The position numbers were made by a program, and so were the translations under genes. Positions 17,060-24,518 of a DNA stretch of 64,000 nt are shown here, one piece after another. The stretch covers positions 1,426,001 to 1,490,000 of the forward strand of contig NZ_CP112874.1 of NCBI RefSeq assembly GCF_029910235.1, written 5' to 3'. Every line of letters starts with the position of its first letter. Within the stretch, counting starts at the first letter, position 1. The notes beneath the pieces were generated by a model that saw only the letters and a program-made list of their open reading frames with translations, did not search any database and was not told where the DNA came from. The stretch is from Pseudanabaena galeata CCNP1313 (GTDB taxonomy: Bacteria > Cyanobacteriota > Cyanobacteriia > Pseudanabaenales > Pseudanabaenaceae).

Positions 17060-17979
17060 CTCAAAATCTTACAACTCATTTAGGAGTGCTATATATATGA
17101 TAACAACAACGTTAAATAGATGTTTATTATGACAAATCAAAACTTAATGCAAACCGAATCGATTGAGCAATCTGAAGATTCTCAACAGGTTGGTAATGCC
17201 TCTATTCTCATCGTTGACGATACTATTTATAATATCCAACTTTTATCGTTGATGTTAATTAGACAAGGCTATAAAGTACAACAAGCTACTAGTGGGTTAG
17301 AAGCATTAGATAAAGTTAATGAACAATTACCTGACATAATTTTACTAGATATTCGGATGCCAGACTTAAATGGCTATGAAGTATGCACAAGATTAAAAAC
17401 TAATCCAGCAACTAAAGATATCCCAATTATTTTTATTAGCTCAATCGAAGAGCCATCTGAAAAAGTAGAAGCATTCTCTGTAGGTGGGGTAGACTATATT
17501 AGTAAACCGTTTCAGCTAATTGAAGTTTTAGCTCGTATCGAAACCCATTTGCGCCTATGTTCATTACAAAAAAAGCTACAAGAGCAGAATGAACAGTTAC
17601 AACTTTCGGCGGAGGTATTGTCGCGATCGCTTAAGCATGAGCGCGAACTTAGTCAAATGAAAACAGACTTTATATCCGTAGTTTCCCATGAATTTCGGAC
17701 ACCGCTAACAACGATTCAAAGTGCATCAGAGCTTCTAGAATATTACGAATGGACAAAACAAGAACAGGTAGAACAACTGCATCAAATTCAATCAGAAGTT
17801 AAGCATATGACGGCTCTGATGGAAGATGTATTATTTCTGAGTCGAAGTAATACCAATAAAGCAAAACTAACTCTTATTCAATTTGACCTTTTAAGCTTTT
17901 GTAGTCAAATTCTACGTCAGATGCAAAGGACTTTTGCCCAAGACTATACTCTTAATTCATCTATATACATATCTTCAAG

Positions 17980-19155
17980 CAGAAGTGTTGAATGATAGAA
18001 AAAAGCTAGAAAAACACGCTTCTAATTTGATAAATTAGAAGCGTCAAAACAAAAAATAATGTTAACAATGTTATCTAACTTCCCTAAGATTGTCAAACAA
18101 CTACTCAAAAACTTGCCCCAAAACGATTATCCAAAGTTAAGTACATTTTTATTTGTATCTTGCTGGCTTAGTTATGTACTTGACCAAGGTCAAACAAGTA
18201 TGAGAAGTCTATTCCAACGGTTGAATATGAGAGGAATTGATATAGACATATCAACATTTTCCAAAGCCAGTAAAACGAGATGTTCTAATATTTTTTATAA
18301 TTTGTTTGTAGATTTAAGAAGGCAGCTAAAGAAAGAGAAAAAATTAGGTAAAGAAGATTTAGTATTATTTCCTCTAGATTCAACCATAGTTACCCTAACT
18401 AGTAAACTAATGTGGAATCAAGGATATGGACAAGTAAAACTGTTCAGTGGCATCAATATTTGCAACAATGAACCTGATGGTATAGTGATACATTTTGGTG
18501 CTGGACATGACAGTAAATATGGTGAACCAACAATAAGAGCAATACCAGAAAATGGAGTTGGGATAATGGATCGAGGTTTTGCTAAGCTTGAACGTATCAG
18601 GAATTTAATAAAATTAAAAGACCGCTATTTTGTAATTAGGGTGAAGAACAACATTAACCTAGAATTATTAGATAATGGTAATGCTATATTAGGGACAGGT
18701 AAAGATAAAGTAGAAGTAAGATTAGTTATTTTTTCAGATTTAGAAACCCGTAGTGAATTTCGACTAGCAACAAACTTGTCAGAGACAGACAATCAAACAG
18801 TAAGTAATGACGAAATTGCAGAGATATATAAAAAGCGATGGCAAATTGAACTGCTTTGGAAGTTCTTGAAAATGCATTTGAAGTTAGATCGATTGATCAC
18901 TAAAAATGTCAATGGTATTACTATTCAAATTTACACTTGCTTAATTGCTTATGTTTTACTAGAGCTAGTCAATATACCAAAAGAGTTTGGTTCAAAGATG
19001 TTAGATAAACTGCGATATTTACAAGCATTTATGTGTGAGAATATTAGCTACTTACATTGGTTTAGGAGGATAGTGATTTTAAGCTGAAATCACTATTTTG
19101 ATAGGTGTAGTGTATCCATTTTTGGTGTTTCTTCACTTTTGATTCAACACTTCTG
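17980..19155 (+). mobile_element. IS4-family insertion sequence, complete
   Basis: 1176 bp. The terminal inverted repeat CAGAAGTGTTGAAT at 17980 matches ATTCAACACTTCTG at 19142-19155 exactly over 14 bp. The target duplication is ATCTTCAAG at 17971-17979 and 19156-19164. It carries one transposase gene. A hairpin (ACGCTTCTAATTT/AAATTAGAAGCGT, 18016-18044) lies just inside the left end before the ORF, and another (AGTGATTT...AAATCACT, about 19070-19094) surrounds the transposase stop. Such structures typically limit read-through from the host gene. Confidence 0.93.
18059..19087 (+). CDS. IS4-family transposase
   Basis: 342 residues, intact. DDE catalytic residues: first D in FPLDSTIVTL (about 105), second D in GIMDRGFAKL (about 172), and E in the YKKRWQIELLWKFLK signature (about 258-272), which fits the Y-(2)-R-(3)-E-(6)-K pattern of the IS4 family. 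The N-terminal 70 residues are the family's small DNA-binding region. No frameshift or stop, and both element ends are intact, so it may be active. AT-richer than neighbouring genes and without HIP1 octamers, consistent with transferred DNA. Confidence 0.92.
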   Translation: MLTMLSNFPKIVKQLLKNLPQNDYPKLSTFLFVSCWLSYVLDQGQTSMRSLFQRLNMRGIDIDISTFSKASKTRCSNIFYNLFVDLRRQLKKEKKLGKEDLVLFPLDSTIVTLTSKLMWNQGYGQVKLFSGINICNNEPDGIVIHFGAGHDSKYGEPTIRAIPENGVGIMDRGFAKLERIRNLIKLKDRYFVIRVKNNINLELLDNGNAILGTGKDKVEVRLVIFSDLETRSEFRLATNLSETDNQTVSNDEIAEIYKKRWQIELLWKFLKMHLKLDRLITKNVNGITIQIYTCLIAYVLLELVNIPKEFGSKMLDKLRYLQAFMCENISYLHWFRRIVILS

Positions 19156-19580
19156 ATCTTCAAGTAATATATCAATTGAAAATCTTCATTTTCAAAATGA
19201 TCTGCCAACCCTAATCGTGAAAATGGATGAGAAACTATTGCGCCAAATCTTAACTAATCTCCTCACAAACGCAATTAAATATTCTCCACAAAATAAAATA
19301 GTTGATTTCCAACTTACCGTACAGCAAGATCATGCGATCTTTACCATAAGCGATCATGGCATTGGCATTCCTGACGAAGATTTAGAACATTTATTTGGTG
19401 CGTTCCATCGAGGTAAAAATGTGGGAATATTACCTGGCACTGGATTGGGGCTATCAATTGTTAAAAAATGTGTTGATATTCATGGTGGCTTAATATCAGT
19501 AGAAAGTAAGTTAGATATTGGTACTAAATTTACAGTTGTTTTACCAATTTCTGATGAAGAACTTCTATCTGAATAATTTG

Positions 19581-19635
19581 CCAAGCGCTAAGATGAGAGG
19601 CAATGCTAAGCATTGCCTCTCATCTTAGCGCTTGG
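19581..19635. terminator. Strong hairpin after the split kinase
   Basis: CCAAGCGCTAAGATGAGAGG pairs with CCTCTCATCTTAGCGCTTGG, starting 4 bp after the stop. Likely terminator. The 115 bp that follow, up to 19751, hold no recognised feature and probably contain the next promoter. Confidence 0.6.
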
Positions 19636-19750
19636 TTATTAATACTTAGTACTAAAAACGATATATCTTAATACTTTTTATGTGTTATATCTTAGATTTA
19701 CTATTGATCGCTGTCGGTATAATGTTGCTTAAAGATATTAGCCATCTAGC

Positions 19751-20851
19751 ATGAAAAAAATTCTCCTCATCGAAGATAATCCAAATGTCTTACTAAATAC
19801 CTCTAGAATGCTACAAGCTGAGGGTTATATGGTGATCAGCGCCGATAATGGTCGTGCTGGTTTAGAGATGGCGCAGCAGCATATACCTAGCTTGATCATC
19901 TGCGATATTATGATGCCTGAAATTGATGGCTATGGAGTTATCACATCTCTCCGTAATAATCCAGCGACAACGACAATCCCTTTTATATTTCTCAGCGCCA
20001 AATCTGACAAAAATGATTTTCGTCAGGGCATGGAATTGGGATCAGATGACTATTTGACTAAACCTTTTACTAGGGATGAACTATTGGGGGCTATCAATGC
20101 TCAGTTTAAGAAACAAGAAATAATTAATAGTTATTACAGACAAGAGTTAGCTAACTTACGTGGCAATATCTCTAAATCACTACCTCACCAGTTGTTGTTC
20201 CCTGCGATCGAAGTCATGGGTTTGGCAGATATTTTGGTCAAAAATTATCATGCGATGCAAGCCCATGAAGTACCTGATATTGGTAAGCGTATTCGGAACG
20301 CGGGGCGGGATATGCATGAAATGGTCAAGAAATTTCTGATGTATGCCGAGTTAGAATCAACGGAGAACAATACGGAATGGCTTAACCAAATCCGCAATAG
20401 TAAAGCAACTTTTGTTGACATTGAGATTTCTAGCTGTGCCAAAAAGATTGCCGAGAACTATGGTCGTAATTCTGATTTGCATGTTGATATTAAAGATGCC
20501 AGTATTCAAATCTCAGACTCTTACTTAAATGTAATTGTTAAGGAACTTGTTGATAATGGGTTCAAGTTTTCTCCTGAAGGAACTGGAGTAAATGTTTTAG
20601 GAAGTTACGATGACAAAGAATTTTGTCTGAGTGTAACCGATCATGGTCAGGGGATCGAACCAGAACAGATTGCTAATTTTGGTGCATATATCAAATTTGA
20701 GAAAAAGCTCTATATTCAGCAAGGAACTGGGCTGGGCTTGGCAATCGCTAAGCGTCTGCTCGATCTGCATGGTGGTAGGTTAGAAATTGAAAGCATTCCC
20801 TACGAGGTGACTGTAGTAAGAGCTTTTTTGCCTTTAATCAATCGTAAGTAA
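19751..20851 (+). CDS. Response regulator/histidine kinase fusion with atypical H box
   Basis: 366 residues: REC at about 2-120 (ILLIEDNPNVLLN, IICDIMMPEIDG, FLSAKSD, TKPF), a short helical region, and a C-terminal ATPase domain with VKELVDNGFKFSPEG (N box), VTDHGQGIEPEQI (G1) and GTGLGLAIAKRLLDLHGG (G2). The dimerisation helix reads ISKSLPHQLLFPAIEVMGL; the histidine would be the H in LPHQLLFP, unlike the usual SHELRTP. This form is seen in a group of cyanobacterial REC-kinases and may still phosphorylate. Same architecture as the split gene just upstream, but only distantly related. Confidence 0.85.
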   Translation: MKKILLIEDNPNVLLNTSRMLQAEGYMVISADNGRAGLEMAQQHIPSLIICDIMMPEIDGYGVITSLRNNPATTTIPFIFLSAKSDKNDFRQGMELGSDDYLTKPFTRDELLGAINAQFKKQEIINSYYRQELANLRGNISKSLPHQLLFPAIEVMGLADILVKNYHAMQAHEVPDIGKRIRNAGRDMHEMVKKFLMYAELESTENNTEWLNQIRNSKATFVDIEISSCAKKIAENYGRNSDLHVDIKDASIQISDSYLNVIVKELVDNGFKFSPEGTGVNVLGSYDDKEFCLSVTDHGQGIEPEQIANFGAYIKFEKKLYIQQGTGLGLAIAKRLLDLHGGRLEIESIPYEVTVVRAFLPLINRK

Positions 20852-21034
20852 TACCAAAACACAAAATGGCTACGCCATTTTGTGTTTTTAAAACCCTCAC
20901 TGGGTTTGGTTTTCAATGCACAAAAGTGTGGCAACACTTTTGTGCATTGGTATAAAAGTGGCGGTGCGAAGCGCCGCCACTTTTATTGGGTTTTAAAACA
21001 GGTAACGGCTTAGCCATTGTCTGTTTTGGTATTA
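20851..21034. repeat. Cluster of nested palindromes (cloverleaf-like)
   Basis: Inner hairpins: 20856-20888 (AAAACACAAAATGGC...), 20914-20949 (CAATGCACAAAAGTGT...) and 20952-20985 (ATAAAAGTGGCGG...CCGCCACTTTTAT). A looser CAGG..GGCTTAGCC hairpin follows. The outermost arms ATACCAAAACA (20851) and TGTTTTGGTAT (21022-21032) enclose them all. This suggests successive insertion of palindromic elements into one another. It fills most of the 20852-21117 gap. Confidence 0.85.
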
Positions 21035-21117
21035 GGGGTGATTGCAGTCACTTGTTTATACTTAAAACTGTCACAAGCTAGACCATTTAGCCATCACAGT
21101 TTGCTAAAGCTAATTAG

Positions 21118-21432
21118 TTGAACATAGGAGATGTGAAGAGCGTCCTGTGTCAGCTAGTTATGATTATTCTATCTTTATCTGAAATTCAAATAACTAATTT
21201 CTCAACGCCGTGGGGAGATGAGCAAGGAATTAATTATTTAGGAAAGACTTTTTTGCCGATCAATATCCATGCGAATCAACAGGAAGCGATCGCCGCCTGT
21301 CGTCGTGACTTAGATTTAGGAATGCTTTCCATCATTGTTGATGAGGGCGATCGCGTATCCCTATGGTGGTATTTCTCGGAATCGATCCACTCTGAATCTA
21401 GTGATTTTGAGGATTGCTTTATAAAGCTATAG
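21118..21432 (+). CDS. Small protein of unknown function
   Basis: 104 residues from a TTG at 21118. A GTG at 21133 (AGGAG lies only 2 bases ahead of it) and an ATG at 21160 (MIILSLSEIQI) are alternatives, and the ATG is the most natural protein start. The product would be about 90 residues, acidic, with TPWGDEQGINYLGKTF and QEAIAACRRDLDLGMLSIIVDEGDRVSLWWYF. It contains a HIP1 octamer (GAAGCGATCGCCGCC) in frame, so it behaves as resident coding DNA. I do not recognise the family. Confidence 0.6.
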   Translation: MNIGDVKSVLCQLVMIILSLSEIQITNFSTPWGDEQGINYLGKTFLPINIHANQQEAIAACRRDLDLGMLSIIVDEGDRVSLWWYFSESIHSESSDFEDCFIKL

Positions 21433-21459
21433 GCAAGTTTTGCTGACCCAAATAAATAA

Positions 21460-21571
21460 ACGTAAGTTCGATATAGCCATTAGCGGCGTGCGAAGCACGC
21501 CGCTAATGGCGAAAGATGGTAAGAATCGCTAAGCGATTCTTACCATCTTTCGCTTTCGTCGAACTGACGTT
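21460..21571. mobile_element. MITE (IS982-type ends), copy B
   Basis: 112-bp element starting ACGTAAGTTCGATATAGCC and ending GTCGAACTGACGT, with two internal hairpins: GCCATTAGCGGCGTGC and its complement, and a GATGGTAAGAATCGCT palindrome. It is flanked by the 7-bp direct repeat TAAATAA (21453-21459 and 21572-21578). It is the same element as that at 49127-49237 in the opposite orientation. It has split a host palindrome, CCCAAATAAATAAAGGCGG and its complement, which is otherwise intact around it. No coding capacity. Confidence 0.85.
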
Positions 21572-21572
21572 A

Positions 21573-21607
21573 AATAAAGGCGGCGCTTCGCGCCGCCTTT
21601 ATTTATT
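21573..21607. terminator. Hairpin at the 3' end of phzF-like gene
   Basis: AAATAAAGGCGGCG...CGCCGCCTTTATTT, the right-hand part of the palindrome disrupted by MITE copy B, overlaps the last codons of the minus-strand gene and could terminate its transcript. Confidence 0.5.
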
Positions 21608-22430
21608 TGGGTTTTATGGTGATCTGACCACGCAAAAAGGTTATGGCTTCACCTTTCAGCAAAACTCTAGTACCGCGATCGCCAACTTGAAGCTCACCAG
21701 TACGTGCTGATAGCTGTTTGGCTTTGAGATCACTTTTACCGAGATGGTTTGCCCAATAGGGGGTGAGACTGCAATGGGCGGAGCCAGTGACTGGATCTTC
21801 AGGAATTCCCGCTTTAGGCGCAAAAAATCGCGACACAAAGTCGTAGGGGCTTTCAGGATCAGCGATCGCCGTAATAATAAATCCAAACCCATCTAATTTG
21901 GCGATAAGGTCAAATTGCGGCTGAAAGTTTTTGACTAGGGATTCCGACTCTAATAATACCGTTAAGTAATCTTCAGCCTGTCCAAGGACTTGATAGGGGT
22001 GATCGCAGAATATTTCTGCTAATACTTGGAGCGATCGCTCTGAGCAAGTTTTATAAAATATAGCGGGAAAATCCATCACAATTAGCTGCTCTTCAAAGCT
22101 AATTGCTAAATCGCCGCTCAATGTGGAGAAAATGAGAGGTAATTGGGGATCAATTACCTCTAGTTCGCGCAAATAATGGGCGATCGCAAGTGTGGCATGA
22201 CCACAGAGCGGTACTTCTTGGGTCGGCGTAAACCATCGCAATTGAAAATGATTTTGTGAAGAATTTTTGTCTAAAGGCTTAACAAATGCGGTTTCTGAGA
22301 GATTCATCTCCGCAGCAATTTGCTGCATTTGAGCATCTTCAGGAAATTGCTCAACCAATGTCGTAGCGGCGGGATTACCGCGAAATGATTGATTAGTAAA
22401 TGCGTCAATAATAGCGATCGATAGTTGCAT
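21603..22430 (-). CDS. PhzF-family isomerase-like protein
   Basis: 275 residues, the length of the PhzF/diaminopimelate-epimerase fold. Seen: IDAFTNQSFRGNPAATTLV near the N-terminus, the catalytic-type glutamate in AAEMNLSETAFV (about 45), FTPTQEVPLCGHATLAIAHYL (about 70-90), and in the second half GFGFIITA, DFVSRFFAPKAGIPEDPVTGSAHCSLTPYWA. The phenazine pathway itself is absent, and most PhzF homologues in other bacteria have no known substrate. The last residues (TIKPK) lie in a repeat hairpin. Confidence 0.9.
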   Translation of the reverse strand: MQLSIAIIDAFTNQSFRGNPAATTLVEQFPEDAQMQQIAAEMNLSETAFVKPLDKNSSQNHFQLRWFTPTQEVPLCGHATLAIAHYLRELEVIDPQLPLIFSTLSGDLAISFEEQLIVMDFPAIFYKTCSERSLQVLAEIFCDHPYQVLGQAEDYLTVLLESESLVKNFQPQFDLIAKLDGFGFIITAIADPESPYDFVSRFFAPKAGIPEDPVTGSAHCSLTPYWANHLGKSDLKAKQLSARTGELQVGDRGTRVLLKGEAITFLRGQITIKPK

Positions 22431-22454
22431 AAGTAGCTGGTTGCAATTAAATGT

Positions 22455-22570
22455 AAAACCCTAAAACCTGTGGCGCAAGCGCAGCTTGCGCCACAGGTTT
22501 TGGCTCTGGGTTTTAATTATGCCCACCAGCTCAATATTTTGTAGTAGCGCCCCTTTGGGACGCTACTACT
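22455..22570. repeat. Two intergenic palindromes
   Basis: 22463-22501 is AAAACCTGTGGCGCAAGC plus its exact complement around GCA, with outer AAAACCC/GGGTTTT arms to 22514. 22541-22569 is a smaller GTAGTAGCGCCCC hairpin adjoining the stop of the lipoprotein gene. They fill the gap between phzF and the lipoprotein gene. Confidence 0.85.
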
Positions 22571-22576
22571 AACGAA

Positions 22577-23308
22577 CTAAGGGATTGCTAGCTCTGCGTT
22601 TATAACTTGATTGTTAGATATTCTGAAGAAGTAATCTTTTAATTGTGTAAATCTTGGCTCGATCGCGCCAAAAGTTAAAATCGCTAACTTGTTATTACGA
22701 CGTTGTAATTTACTATTAGCCTGAAATTTAATTTGCTGACCGCCAATTGTCACCGTCGATGTCCAGACAATCACGATATTACCCGTTGACTCAACTACAG
22801 GCGATCGCATCTCAAAATCAGTCTGATCGCCATACATACCCTTAATCATTACCGCAAAAACATCACTCAAACGATTCTCTGGGATTTCGCTCGGCGGTAC
22901 AAAAATATTGGTGGAAATTGTCGCTCGTCCCGCCTGTTCATTCCAAGTCACCAGTAACTCACCTGTTTGGCTTTTATCAATCAGCTTCCAGCCCTTCGGT
23001 ACATCCATTTCCAAAATCCCCGAACGATGTTTGTAAGGTTCGAGTTCTTTTATTTCTAGTTCGGGTAAAGTACTTGGAGCGATCGCAGGTTTAGGGCTTG
23101 ACGTAGGGACGCTAGTTGATGCAGGAGTTGCCGTTGTAGTATTTGTATTTGTAGGCGTAGGTGTTGGGGAAACTTTGGTGGTATCGTTCGCAGGCATAGA
23201 GAAATTATTACCATTCTCAGAGTTACCACAGGCGTTAAATAATCCTGTGGCGATCGCTGATAGTAATAAAACCGATAGCCTGATCGATATTTTTCGCAAA
23301 AGAAACAT
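22577..23308 (-). CDS. Putative lipoprotein with Pro/Thr-rich linker
   Basis: 243 residues. The N-terminus has a basic start and a hydrophobic segment ending in a lipobox (LFNAC, Cys27), so a membrane-anchored lipoprotein is expected. A low-complexity linker of Thr/Pro/Ser (about 40-80) leads to a globular domain beginning LEMDVPKGWKLIDKSQ and ending AILTFGAIEPRFTQLKDYFFRISNNQ. The pattern of a GW near the start and a terminal FxxxxxYFxxI helix recalls PsbP/DcrB-like folds common in cyanobacterial lipoproteins, but this is only a suggestion. Confidence 0.7.
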   Translation of the reverse strand: MFLLRKISIRLSVLLLSAIATGLFNACGNSENGNNFSMPANDTTKVSPTPTPTNTNTTTATPASTSVPTSSPKPAIAPSTLPELEIKELEPYKHRSGILEMDVPKGWKLIDKSQTGELLVTWNEQAGRATISTNIFVPPSEIPENRLSDVFAVMIKGMYGDQTDFEMRSPVVESTGNIVIVWTSTVTIGGQQIKFQANSKLQRRNNKLAILTFGAIEPRFTQLKDYFFRISNNQVINAELAIP

Positions 23309-23428
23309 AATGTTGCGCCCTCAAGCAGACCCAGATAGTTTATAGCAGTTATGGTTGTCGCCTTACAAGCTAATACCAAAACACAAAATGGCGTAGCCAT
23401 TTAGCTGTCGCCAAACCAAACTAATTGA

Positions 23429-24431
23429 ACGTCAGTTCGACAGAGTAGACAAAAGCAAAAGAAAAGCTGAGACTAGGTTTGACAAACTAAAAGCCTCAGC
23501 AATATGAACAGTATCGTATCGCACTTGGATATCACGCGAATCTTCTGTGAAGTGGATGATTTCTGCGAAAGCTTTGAAAAACACTGGCAAGAGCAACCAA
23601 TGTTGCCATCAATGCAGGGAGAAAGGAAAAGTCGCTCAAGAATGAGGTTGAGTGAAGTGATGACCATCGCGATCGCCTTTCATGGGTCAGGATACAAGAC
23701 CTTCAAAGACTTCTATACCCTAACTGTAATACCGTTTTGGCGGAAAGCTTTTCCCCACTTGGTAAGCTACACCCGCTTTGTGGAGCTAATGCCTTGGACA
23801 ATGATGTTGTTATGTTGCTTTCTGCATACACGCAAAGGCGAAGTGACAGGAATATCATTCATCGACTCCACACCGATCAATGTCTGTGTACCATGCCGTG
23901 CCCATGCCCATAAAGTATTCAAAGGTATGGTCAATTGGGGCAAAAACTCAGTGGGTTGGCACTTTGGCTTCAAGCTACATTTGATTATCAACGACAAAGG
24001 GGAATTGCTTGCCTTCAAGCTCACACCAGCCAATGTTGATGACCGACAACCTGTGCCTGAGATGGCTCAAGACCTCTTTGGTCAATTGTTTGGTGACCGT
24101 GGTTATATCTCCCAAAAGTTGTTTGAGAAGCTCTATGAACAAGGTTTACAACTGATTACTAAGCGCAAGAAAAATATGAAAAACTGTTTGGTCAAGTTGA
24201 TTGACAAGATTTTGCTGCGTAAGCGCGCAATTATTGAGTCCGTCAATGACCAACTCAAAAACATTTCTCAGATTGAGCATTCAAGACATCGCAGTTTTTT
24301 TAATTTTCTTGTCAACCTTTTAGCTGGGTTGGTTGCTTATACATATCGAGAGACTAAACCTGCTTTAGATCTTCTCTTCAAAGGCTTGCCTGCTCTTCCT
24401 CCTGCCATCTTTTAGTGCGTCGAACTCACGT
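23429..24431 (+). mobile_element. IS982-family insertion sequence, complete
   Basis: 1003 bp. It starts ACGTCAGTTCGACAGAG and ends GCGTCGAACTCACGT, giving inverted ends of about 13 bp with one mismatch (ACGT(C/G)AGTTCGAC). A perfect 7-bp target duplication TAATTGA lies at 23422-23428 and 24432-24438. Rejoining the flanks regenerates part of a hairpin whose body (GAGTGGCGGCG...CGCCGCCACTC) is now on the right side. One intact transposase gene inside. Size and ends fit IS982. Confidence 0.92.
23504..24415 (+). CDS. IS982-family transposase
   Basis: 303 residues, full length. Residues fitting the DDE triad: FIDSTPINVC (about 125), LFGDRGYISQKL (about 196) and RAIIESVNDQLKNI (about 245). The motifs HGSGYKTFKDFY and WHFGFKLHLIIN are characteristic of the family. 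Intact frame and intact ends suggest a functional element. It probably also moves the short MITEs with the same ends at 21460-21571 and 49127-49237 (inference). Confidence 0.94.
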   Translation: MNSIVSHLDITRIFCEVDDFCESFEKHWQEQPMLPSMQGERKSRSRMRLSEVMTIAIAFHGSGYKTFKDFYTLTVIPFWRKAFPHLVSYTRFVELMPWTMMLLCCFLHTRKGEVTGISFIDSTPINVCVPCRAHAHKVFKGMVNWGKNSVGWHFGFKLHLIINDKGELLAFKLTPANVDDRQPVPEMAQDLFGQLFGDRGYISQKLFEKLYEQGLQLITKRKKNMKNCLVKLIDKILLRKRAIIESVNDQLKNISQIEHSRHRSFFNFLVNLLAGLVAYTYRETKPALDLLFKGLPALPPAIF

Positions 24432-24518
24432 TAATTGAGTGGCGGCGCTCCGCGCCGCCACTCAATTAGTTTGGTTAGTAATGAGGCGGCGCTCTGCACC
24501 GCCTCATTACTAACCAAA
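24432..24518. repeat. Two adjacent GC-core palindromes after dihydroorotase
   Basis: TAATTGAGTGGCGGCGCTC... (to 24469) and TTGGTTAGTAATGAGGCGGC...GCCTCATTACTAACCAA (24471-24518). The second includes the last codons and stop of the dihydroorotase gene (stop 24510-24512). The first was the target of the IS982 element. Confidence 0.9.

Larger units (their letters stand above)
17120..19576 (+). pseudogene. Response regulator/histidine kinase split by an IS4-family element
   Basis: The 5' part (17120-17979) encodes REC (ILIVDDTIYNIQLL, LLDIRMPDLNG, SKPF) and HisKA (SVVSHEFRTPLTTIQSASELL). The 3' part (19165-19576) encodes the ATPase domain with N box (LRQILTNLLTNAIKYSPQ), ISDHGIGIPDEDL and GTGLGLSIVKKC. 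The insertion at 17980-19155 has a 9-bp duplication (ATCTTCAAG). Joining 17979 to 19165 restores one continuous frame of 423 residues with no other defect, so the break is recent. As it stands, the 5' part ends in the IS (SSSRSVE, stop at 17993-17995) and the kinase is dead unless the element excises. M4 (17129) is an alternative start. Confidence 0.93.
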
